Source: Nemertoderma westbladi
Lineage: Eukaryota; Xenacoelomorpha; Nemertodermatida; Nemertodermatidae
Assembly: GCA_032718475.1 (NCBI GenBank)
Contig: JAUCBJ010008277.1
Coordinates: 1-64,000, forward strand
DNA length: 64,000 bases
Direction: 5' to 3'
The position numbers and the translations under genes are program-made. Shown here piece after piece: positions 23,701 through 35,700 of the stretch; the stretch's first letter is position 1; every line of letters begins with the position of its first letter. Below the pieces are notes generated by a model, which saw only the letters and a list, made by a program, of their open reading frames with translations, ran no database searches and was not told where the DNA came from.

Positions 23701-26700
23701 CCCGCGAAGTTTCCAGGAAACACCCTCATTCCCCGACCCTTCTCGTCAAACATCGCCCCGCTCGGGTCGCAGCCAATAGGGAACAGTTGAAGCAACATCT
23801 GTTGAGCTGGAGAGCCGATATTGACCAATGGGATGGTGACTTCAATACCAGTTGGGAGGAAGTGTTGGAGAAACACGATAAACTTTGTAGTGTTAATAAA
23901 TCCAAAACTCATCCCGATCTTAGTGATGAACTAGTTACAGCCAACAATGAGAAAACACTTTTTGTTAACGAATTCAAGATTTATCCTGACATTGATAATG
24001 CAATTGTTAAGAATATATCGAACGGCGATTTCGTAAAAGATGTGGGAATGTGTGACAATTCGAAAGTTCTACATGAACAGGCTCAGAAAGATAAAACTGA
24101 TAGTTTCTCTGTAATTGTTAGTGGAGAAGATAATGATGATATTAGCAGTGATGCGCGCTATAAGGAAGCTCTTCTAGCTCTACGTGTCCTAGAGGACAAT
24201 GACAACGTGGTTGGAACGGAGATGCACACTCTCCCGAAAAGACGTCATTCAGATACAGTCGCGAACCAGTGCCATACCGGTTTGTTTATGTGGCATATTT
24301 ATTTATTGTTATTACTATTTATGGCGCTTAATTAATTATATTTTAAAATTTCAACACTTTGGTCAGTTTTGATTATACTGTAGTGTCATACTGCGCTGGT
24401 ATTCATGTTCAGTTGGGTTTTGCTTGCTTACATAATGAAAAGTTAACAGTAGTTAGTAATAATTGTGTTTGATATCACCTAACATTCTAGCATCTATTAG
24501 GGATTCTTCATATATAAAATTCCAGTAGAATTTCGACCGAAAAGTGAAATCCTGGTATTCTTCACATGGGCGAATTAATGGGTTGTGTTGTTGTTTTGCT
24601 AATAAAGTGTAGATACTTTTCACTTTTCACTTGTGTAGATAGGAACCTAGCATACACGAAGTAGGCGAGCTTTATCAAACAATAAGGAACCTAGCATACA
24701 CGAAGTAGGCGAGCTTTATCAAACAATAAGGAACCTAGCAGAAAAGGGAGTAGGCGAGCTTTATCAAACAATAAGGAACCTAGCATACACGAAGTAGGCG
24801 AGCTTTATCAAACAATAAGGAACCTAGCATACACGAAGTAGGCGAGCTTTATCAAACAATAAGGAACCTAGCATACACGAAGTAGGCGAGCTTTATCAAA
24901 CAATAAGGAACCTAGCATACACGAAGTAGGCGAGCTTTATCAAACAATAAGGAACCTAGCAGAAAAGGGAGTAGGCGAGCTTTATCAAACAATAAGGAAC
25001 CTAGCAGAAAAGGGAGTAGGCGAGCTTTATCAAACAATAAGGAACCTAGCATACACGAAGTAGGCGAGCTTTATCAAACAATAAGGAACCTAGCATACAC
25101 GAAGTAGGCGAGCTTTATCAAACAATAAGGAACCTAGCATACACGAAGTAGGCGAGCTTTATCAAACAATAAGGAACCTAGCATACACGAAGTAGGCGAG
25201 CTTTATCAAACAATAAGGAACCTAGCATACACGAAGTAGGCGAGCTTTATCAAACAATAAGGAACCTAGCAGAAAAGGGAGTAGGCGAGCTTTATCAAAC
25301 AATAAGGAACCTAGCATACACGAAGTAGGCGAGCTTTATCAAACAATAAGGAACCTAGCATACACGAAGTAGGCGAGCTTTATCAAACAATAAGGAACCT
25401 AGCATACACGAAGTAGGCGAGCTTTATCAAACAATAAGGAACCTAGCATACACGAAGTAGGCGAGCTTTATCAAACAATAAGGAACCTAGCATACACGAA
25501 GTAGGCGAGCTGTATCAAACAATAAGGAACCTAGCATACACGAAGTAGGCGAGCTTTATCAAACAATAAGGAACCTAGCATACACGAAGTAGGCGAGCTT
25601 TATCAAACAATAAGGAACCTAGCATACACGAAGTAGGCGAGCTTTATCAAACAATAAGGAACCTAGCATACACGAAGTAGGCGAGCTTTTTCAAACAATA
25701 CATTTTAGATTTTTATAAACATTGTCTATAGTAAAACTTGGGTCATGCACTACGAAGCCCAATCTTAACGATATTCGTAATTCTCAACATGACTGTTTTG
25801 TTTGCTAAGGCTCACTATCACTAACTTGTTCGGCCCACATTGCAAAATCCAACCCCATAGAAAGCTATGATGCGATACGTTTATGAGAGTATCTATTAAA
25901 GCAGTTATTGCAGTTAATGCAGTTATTTATTAAACAAGTTGGGGGGGGGGGGGGGGGGGGGGGGGGGTGGGTTTGGGTTATTTTATTATTGTGTCAAACT
26001 AATTGTTGTACTTCTGGGAGGCAATTTGTAAAATCAAATCGATTTTATGGTAATTGTGGTAAACATTGCGATTCCTTTTAGTATAAATTTGTCTCAAGGA
26101 GTTTCTATTTTCTTATTTTCTAGAATGTAACTTTACGTGCCATCAGCGATGCCGACCCAAAGTCACTCTGGAATGCTCGCCAGACACATCCCCATCAGAA
26201 GAGACGCCCCCTAACGCCATCGACGGGAATTCGATCGGTAAACAACCGCTTTCCGCTGCTCACGTCTCTGGGTTGAGTCGTCAACGCATCCTAACTGGCA
26301 GTAAATCTCTCAGGAGTCAATCCCTCAATGGGCTGTCCAACCGCGATTTCGTAGTCGTTAATGTGAGTTTATTTTCTACTTCACGTTAATTAAAGCGAAG
26401 CTTTTTGGCCTAAATTTGTGACAGTAACATTCCGCTGCGCATCCTCTGCTCAGGTACCTTGTGATGAACACCAATAATGTTACTATTTTTATTTTACGAT
26501 CTATTTATCTGAAGTTTCAAATTGGTTTGTATTAAATAGTTTAGAAATTGTATAATATATTCACGACATGAAAGTCATATGCATATTTGAATATCAGCAG
26601 TAGCCGGCCAAAATATACAACACTTACACATATACAACATCTTGCATAATTATATAATCTTACATAATAATAATTAACCTATTCAGATAGTCGCTGTTTA

Positions 26701-29700
26701 CAAATCAACATGCGATATAGATCACAGCTCAGTTAACCGAAATGCAAGTAAGGTACTTTAAAGTTCTCACTTTTAGCTCGTTTCATGCGGCATGAGTTTC
26801 ATCTAAAGTAGGGCTCCAAGTAATGATTGACAGATAGACATAAATGGCGGCAGACAGATGGGCATTCGGTAACCGACATATGTTCATACAGACAGACGGG
26901 AAATGATTTAAGAAGTTCATTATGATTAATTTTTAGATGATGAGTTTACATTTCGCTAATTTCTGATTTGACGGTCAGAATTATCGAATTGTTGTCCCCA
27001 CCCAAGGTTTATAAATGTCTGCCCTAATATAACAACGTCAATTAATCACGCCCAAAGGTTTGGCCAAAAAAAGCAGGGTTGGAAGCCCAAACCAGACGAT
27101 CACACCCAAACCAAAAGTTTGGAAACCCAAACCAAAGTGTTTGGAAGACCAGACCAAAAGTTTGTAAACCCAAACCAAACATAAAAGTCAGCTAATTCTA
27201 ATTACTGTCTAGTTTATTTATATTTATATACAATTTACATTTCAACTACAGTCACCAGTAACTCAACTAGGAACTTAATGTGGGGCGAGCCACGAAGTTT
27301 GCGGAGCCTTATCGAACTGACACTGTTTGTGGCGTGGGTCAATTTTTGCAAATAGATGTTGTTATCGTCGTTACTTTTTTGACATAACTTTGCCGGATTT
27401 AAAGCTCTCGAGTTGAAATTAGGTATCAAAGACCAAAAGTATAGATTCTTGAAAGACGCGTTTGAAAGTCAAATCCTTCTCCGATTTCGTTATTTATGAT
27501 CTGTTCAAGCTGAAACTTGTCAGATATGTGCTAGAACACAGCCTGTGGGGATGGTGATCGCTCCGCAATTCTCCAATTTGCCGCTAAATTGAGAAATGTC
27601 TGAATGTGATAGATAACCTTCCTCATAAACGAGATTTAAAATTCTTACGGGTTGATATATGTCATGTTACGTGCTGCGCGAAAGCCCCAACTTTGTGTTC
27701 GTACATAGTGAGTGGAATGTTTGTAAAGCAAATTGTAATTCGCAAACTATAATTATTACTAATCGAAATTGACTGCAGCTGGGCAGGTATTTTCACCATG
27801 ACTGACTTAAAAAATAATAGTGTAGTAGTGCTGAACAGTTAACACCGAAATTAATTTCAAAGAATTTCAGTTTCAGATTGCCAATTTATTTCAATAATTT
27901 CAGATTGTATTTCGGTTTCAGTTTAATTTCAGTTACAGCGTTACTACTGTGTGAAGCTTTCCGACACCATGCTAAACTCTATATAAGTTGTTTTCACACA
28001 CTCTAGGCAAAAACCGTTATGAGTGCAACATTCTATTTCTATGCTAGAATTAGTATCATATGATACTTTATAATCGCGGGTTTCATTTTTAGGGTAAAAC
28101 CATGCGACCATCTCATGAGGCTGGGACTGGGACTGTATACCAAGCATCGACTACATTCGATCCCAGTAGTCACCATGGCTACCTTACGCTGCCTTCAAGA
28201 AATTCTTCAAGGAACAAGTTACGTCAAAGAATCGACAAGTTTAACAGTGTCAGCACCGGGGCAGTTCTAACCATGGTGAGTCAAATATAACAGTGTTAGG
28301 ACCGGGGAAGTTCTAACCATGGTGAGACAAATATAACAGTGTTAGCACGGGGCAGTTCTAACCATGGTGAGTCAAATATAACAGTGTTAGGACCGGGGCA
28401 GTTCTAACCATGTCTAACCATGGTGAGTCAAATATAACAGTGTTAGGACCGGGGAAGTTCTAACCATGGTGAGTCAAATATAACAGTGTTAGGACCGGGG
28501 AAGTTCTAACCATGGTGAGACAAATATAACAGTGTTAGCACGGGGCAGTTCTAACCATGGTGAGTCAAATATAACAGTGTTAGGACCGGGGCAGTTCTAA
28601 CCATGGTGAGTCAAATATAACAGTGTTAGGACCGGGGAAGTTCTAACCATGGTGAGTCAAATATAACAGTGTTAGGACCGGGGAAGTTCTAACCATGGTG
28701 AGACAAATATAACAGTGTTAGGACCGGGGCAGTTCTAACCATGGTGAGTAAAATATAACAGTGTTAGGACCGGGGCAGTTCTAACCATGGTGAGTCAAAT
28801 ATAACAGTGTTAGGACCGGGGAAGCTCTAACCATGGTGAGTCAAATATAACAGTGTTAGGACCGGGGAAGTTCTAACCATGGTGAGTCAAATATAACAGT
28901 GTTAGGACCGGGGCAGTTCTAAACCATGGTGAATAAATATGTATTAAACGTGTCAGTTTAAAACGCATCGGGTATTTCTAAATTGATTATATATGCTAGG
29001 GGAAGGGACTGTGGGAGGGAGTGCACAATAACTGTTTGGTGCAAGGGACTGTGGGAGTGCACAATAACTGTTAGGTGCAAGGGACTGTTGGAGTGCACAA
29101 TAACAGTTTGGTGCAAGGGACTGTGGGAGTGCACAATAACTGTATGGTGCGAGGGACTGTGGGAGGGCACACTAACTGTTAGGTGCAAGGGACCGTGGGA
29201 GTGCACAATAACTGTTAGGTGCAAGGGACTGTTGGAGTGCACAATAACTGTTTGGTGCAAGGGACTGTGGGAGTGCACAATAACTGTTAGGTGCAAGGGA
29301 CTGGGGGAGTGCACAATAACTGTTTGGTGCAAGGGACTGTGGGAGTGCACAATAACTGTTAGGTGCAAAGGACTGTGTTGCACAATAACTGTTTGGTGCA
29401 AGGGACCGTGGGAGTGCACAATAACTGTTTGGTGCAAGGGACTGTGGGAGTGCACAATAACTGTTTGGTGCAAGGGACTGTGGGAGTGCACAATAACTGT
29501 TTGGTGCAAGGGACTGTGGGAGTGCACAATAACTGTTTGGTGCAAGGGACTGTGGGAGTGCACAATAACTGTTTGGTGCAAGGGACTGTGGGAGTACACA
29601 ATAACTGTTTGGTGCAAGGGACTGTTGGAGTGCACAATAACTGTTTGGTGCAAGGGACTGTGGGAGTGCACAATAACTGTTTGGTGCAAGGGACTGTGGG

Positions 29701-32700
29701 AGTGCACAATAACTGTTTGGTGCAAGGGACTGTGGGAGTGCACAATAACTGTTTGGTGCAAGGGACTGTTGGAGTGCACAATAACTGTTTGGTGCAAGGG
29801 ACTGTGGGAGTGCACAATAACTATTTGGTGCAAGGGACTGTGGGAGTGCACAATACCTGTTTGGTGCAAGGGACTGTGGGAGTGCACAATAACTGTTAGG
29901 TGCAAGGGACTGTGGGAGTGCACAATAACTGTTTGGTGCAAGGGACTGTGGGAGTGCACAATAACTGTTAGGTGCAAGGGACTGAGGGAGTGCACAATAA
30001 CTGTTTGGTGTAAGGGACTGTGGGAGTGCACAATAACTGTTTGGTGCAAGGGACTGTGGGAGTGCACAATAACTGTTTGGTGCAAGGGACTGTGGGAGTG
30101 CACAATAACTGTTAGGTGCAAGGGACTGAGGGAGTGCACAATAACTGTTTGGTGCAAGGGACTGTGGGAGTGCTCAATAACTATTTGGTGCAAGGGACTG
30201 TGGGAGTGCACAATAACTGTTTGGTGCAAGGGACTGTGGGAGTGCACAATAACTGTTTGGTGCAAGGGACTGTGGGAGGGCACACTAACTTTATTGTGTA
30301 AGGGACTATGGGAGTGCACAATAACTGTTTGGTGCAAGGGACTGTGGAGTGGAGTGCACACTAACTTTATTGTGCAAGGGACTGTGGGAGTGCACAATAA
30401 ATATTTGGAATAAATTGCACATAGTTATAGAAAATTACGAAATTCACCGATCAATGACGATTGGATGACTGAAAAGTTGTGATCATGTTGTAGATTTTCG
30501 TTTTATTGTACACGATAATTAAATCATTGAGTAATTCAGTTGTTCCTTAAAAATATAAATAATTAATTACTTAATATTTAGCACAACACTGCAGACAAAG
30601 TTTAATAATAATTAATATTAAAATCGTAGTCAAAACTAATTAATAAATAAACCACGCTTTAAATAATTAAACTTTTTGAATTACAAATATTCAATTCTAA
30701 AATTCGATGTCTATTTGGATTACACAACTATAACTATAAATAAAATGTTATAATGTTTTGTTTATAATAATAACTATTTACTTCCAATGTTGTATCCTCG
30801 TGCGAATTAGTATTAATCACTGCACTGTGAATAATTAGGAATTAATATCATTTTTTTGTGAAATTCTCTATTTCAGTGACCATTGTAAGTATCGGTTATA
30901 TAATATATATATGCTTTATATAAACCTTTACACTTCCTTCTACAGTGGAGTCAGTTTGGTGTTTATCTTTTTCATAAATGTTATAAAATAAATCATTTTA
31001 TAAGTACCGGTATCTGTATAATGTTATATAAACTAATAACTACTAATCTGAACTGGTAATATATTTAAGCGCTTAACATTCTTCGAGAGAGAGCCTGACT
31101 TATTTATTTTCCTTTGTAGCTCGATTTCACACTTTCATAATATTTAAATTTCCCGCGTTAGTAAACACGACGTATTCGTCCGCTACACCAACTAGCGTCT
31201 GTCTCGGAACTAATTTCTCGCACGGCTTGTACTCATTGAGACCGAGTTCTAGAACGGTGGCGCCTGTAATTCTGTCGAGGATCTTAAGTCGATTGAACCA
31301 GGGCAATGCATACGTGAGGAGTTCTCCTTTAATAGCTGGTACAACGAGCACATCGCTGTCTTTGGATACAACCCATTCGTCTAATACTTCCACCGTGTAG
31401 TTGTTATCGTCAGCGTTCTGCTGAGCCCTCGCTATGCTGTGACGCGTGCCTCTCTCCACTAAGTAGATACATTTATCGTCCACCGCTTTCAACCATATCA
31501 CCGGTGACTTAGAAACGATTGTCGTCTCCAGTTTCGGTTTAGTTAAGTCGTCTATGCTATAGACATCCACGCAGGGTGTCTCGCAGTGCGAGGTAGTGAA
31601 GGTGCCCACGTATAACCTGGTATCTGTTAGATGAACGGAAGTCTGGAGCTTCTTGGTCTTCAGTATTGGTCGTTTCGATTCCTCCACTACCGTATCGACC
31701 ATGTTAAATAGGTAGACCTCGTTATCTTCAGTGACCACGCACACTTTATTATCTTGAGTTGTCATCCGGGCGACTCCTAGCAACCGGCAGACGTTGGGTA
31801 GATGCCACAGCGTCTCTAGAGTCTCTGTGCCGTAGACAACCACGGTGTCCTCAGCTTCCCCGGCGTTACCAATCGGTACGTGTAAGTGCAGCGCCAACAT
31901 GGAGTCGTCCGCGAATAACTCCATCCTGTACACAACGTCGCTTCTTAAGGTCAGGCCGTTTTTGTGTTGCAAAGTGTCGACATCAAAAACGTTAAGGAAG
32001 TTCTCGGATATCGTGTAGATGTGCCGCGGGGTGCAGGCGAAAAGATATATGTGTTCGATGATCGGTACGGACCGCTGCACCAAGTGGGAGGATTCCACGT
32101 TGAGTTGGAGGGTTTTCCTACCCATCGTCCTGTACAGGAGGAGGATTGCCGAGTCCTTGGTCGTCATGGTAGCGCTGATCGTTAAGTAGTGGTCGAGACA
32201 GAGTTTGGTTACAGCGAAGGTGGACTTTTTGCTCGGTCGATTGAGTTTCTTGTGGTCGAAAGAATCGATTGTTTCGATGTAGTCGAGTAACTGGTTGCAG
32301 AGTCGGGCCGGTTTAACTGGCAGCGATAAAGTGGAAGTCAACCCGAGAATCAGCGCTTCAACTCTCTGCGAAATTTTCGCTGTGCTCTATAATCAATCAA
32401 ATAATTAATATTATTATATTAATTTTCTAATATTAATCATGCTGTTTATTTTCTGTGTTTTAGATAGTTATTTTTTCCCTCCACTAGATATTAATTTGTC
32501 GCCGAAAAAACCGAATCACGAGCATTAAGATACATGGTATTGTGATTTTATTATTTGGAAAGTTTGATATCGTCTTATTTGTCAAAATTCATAACAGTTT
32601 TTCGTGGCTACGACACACTTAGTTCAAGAGACTTAATAAGGAAACTAGGAAAGTCCAAGGCCGATTTTATGAAAAATTAACTTATGAAAAATACGCTATA

Positions 32701-35700
32701 AAATGACTCATAAAGTGCTTTATTTACCAGGTCACGATACTTACGTGCAATATGTTATCGGCAAAAACTTTAGCTTCCTGAAGGTGCTTTATCGCGTGTT
32801 TCTTATCTTCCATATCTACTTTCTCCACAGCCAGCTCTACTTCTGAGTAACCCTCAGCTACACTCGTATCATTCTTAGTAATAACCTTCTCTATTTTCCT
32901 TTGAATGATCTCAATAATATGTTCTCTAAGTTGTGCATTTATTAACATATTGTCAGCTTCTCCCGCAAACTTGTTCGTAAAGAAGTCTCTGATCGTGTTC
33001 ACCATAGTCGTGGTGTCCGGAAATTTCTTATCTTTTTTTGATGCCATTTTGTCGAATAATTATTGACCACTAGTCTTATTCACTCCACATGAATGCCGGT
33101 CTAATACACCCGCCCATACGGGAAACTCCCTTTGTCTCAACTATCTTAAATCCATTGGAATAAAAAAATGGAATAAATAATTTATATAATAGTAAACATT
33201 AATATAACAATGTAAATTAATTAAACCTACCTATAAATGGGACATGAACTCCAAGGATCTGGGAACGTATTACTCTGTAGTGACCAATATTACGCAGAGA
33301 TAGTAATGCACTGTTCCCAATCTACCACATGGTGTCTGTATGTGACAATAATAATAATAATAATTCATGTTTTAACCTATGGATACTATTATTTCTGATA
33401 ATATCTTTTAATATGACTTCCATTGTAATATTTTATCGGATATGATTATTTCGTATTTGTGTTGTATTTTTTTCGTTGAGCAAAACTGAGTATATTCCAG
33501 GTGGGATCGAACTGGTGACCACTTGGTCAAACGTTTGTCTCTAACCATTTCATATTATTCGATAACAATCCTGGAGTTATTCCCGTTGTAACTCCAGTTA
33601 GCGCATCTGTTGCGTTCTGTACCAGTATTTGACTTTGTTAACATTTCCCGAATAGTTAATGCAGACCGGACCCACCTTGGACAACCACTACCCCTGTCCA
33701 CACCTTATACCGTTCACATATCTGGAGTCTGAGGTCGTGCGGGATTCGATTCCCACTAAGCGGTAAGAGGAGTGTTCGTTGAGGCACAAATGCCGTAAAG
33801 GTAGCAGCCCGAGCGCATCATTAAGTGGTAACTAAATGAGTTTCAGTTTCCTCGTGAGTACCAACTTCCAGTTCGATACCACTTGGGCTTCTCTGATGAC
33901 TTTTCTGAAGAACTGTACTCAATAGACCCATGCATAAGCATACACGAAGTGGGGCCTTCGCGCAGCACGTGACTTAAATTTAATTTAAGTACTAATTCGA
34001 AAGTATTACTGTATTAGCAAATTTTAAGCAGATTTCGCCTAATCACTTTTTACCTCTTTCATTTCTATTCAGACATTTCTGACTCTAGCGGTATAGTGAG
34101 AACTGAAGATGGATTAGGGTCTCCAGCCCCACAAAGACACAGCCTATGGATGAATAGTACATACGTACATCGGCCAAGTTTCATCTTGAATAACGGATAA
34201 CGAAATGAGAGACGGATCTCACTTTCAGATATTTCGTCGTATAGCGGCAGACCGATTAAATCTCCCCCCCCCCCCCCCCCCCCACAAAGACGCAGCATGT
34301 GGTCCAGAATATATGGCAAGATTCAGCTTAAACTGATTAAAATCAATGAGACGGGAGAATCTATTCACTTTCAGGCATAAAGTAGTCCTATAGCGGGTGA
34401 CTGTTGAACTGATTTTCAAGAAAACAAATTTTCAACTTGGCAGCTTTAAATTCGACAAAGTTATAAGCATGTCAATATCATAACGACGACAACGATTTCA
34501 CTTTCAGACATTTGGCCCTCTAGCGGCAGACTGGAGAACTGCAGATGGATTCGCCTCCTTTGAAAGTCACAGCTAATGGTCTAATACATATCTGCCAAGT
34601 TTCAGCTTAAATGGATTAAAAGCAAAGAAATGGGAGGGCATTTAATGTTTAGACATGTGGCCCTCTAGCGGGAGACCATTGCACTGATGGTGTCTGAAAG
34701 TCTCTCAAAAATCTCAACTTTAGCTCATATTGATACCTACAAATTTTCAACTTGGCAGCTTTAAATCCGACAAAGTTATTAGCATGTCAAAATCGTAACG
34801 ACGACAACGATTTCACTTTCAGACCTTTGGCCCTCTAGCGGCAGACTGGAGAACTGCAGATGGATTCGCCTCCTTTGAAAGTCACAGCTAATGGTCTAAT
34901 ACATATCTGCCAAGTTTCAGCTTAAACGGATTAAAAGCAAAGAAATGGGAGGGCATTTAATGTTTAGACATGTGGCCCTCTAGCGGGAGACCATTGCACT
35001 GATGGTGTCTGAAAGTCTCTCAAAAATCTCAACTTTTGCTCATATTGATACCTACAAATTTTCAACTTGGCAGCTTTAAATCCGACAAAGTTATTAGCAT
35101 GTCAAAATCGTAACGACGACAACGATTTCACTTTCAGACCTTTGGCCCTCTAGCGGCAGACTGGAGAACTGCAGATGGATTCGCCTCCTTTGAAAGTCAC
35201 AGCTAATGGTCTAATACATATCTGCCAAGTTTCAGCTTAAACGGATTAAAAGCAAAGAAATGGGAGGGCATTTAATGTTTAGACATGTGGCCCTCTAGCG
35301 GGAGACCATTGCACTGATGGTGTCTGAAAGTCTCTCAAAAATCTCAACTTTTGCTCATATTGATACCTACAAATTTTCAACTTGGCAGCTTTAAATCCGA
35401 CAAAGTTATTAGCATGTCAAAATCGTAACGACGACGACGACAACGACGACGACGACGACGACAACGACGACGACGACAACTATTTGCATAAATTGACCCA
35501 CCCCCTAACAGTGTCAATTCGCTAAGGCTCCGCCAACTTCGTGGCTCGCCCCACACGCTTATATAAGCATACATCCTGGTATTTTTACTCACCTCTTGCT
35601 ATTGTTTTATACTTCGAAAAAGTAAAATAACTTCGTTAAAGTCAGCAAAAGTATTGTAACGTCATTGAATTGAAAGTCTGTAAAAATATTTCAACGGATT

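Noticed and set aside
24640-25705. Could this or the 36-bp array be a CRISPR array?
   Set aside because: Units are contiguous without unique spacers and the genome is eukaryotic. They are minisatellites.
25941-25967. Poly(G)/poly(C) tracts (also 4519, 21735, 34265, 40957) as functional G-quadruplex sites
   Set aside because: Homopolymer runs of this kind are common slippage products. Nothing in their positions suggests a shared role.
28958-30413. Very long ORFs (over 470 codons) on both strands
   Set aside because: They arise from a 36-bp tandem unit, a multiple of three without stops. Both strands and several frames are open at once, and no domain or codon bias is present.
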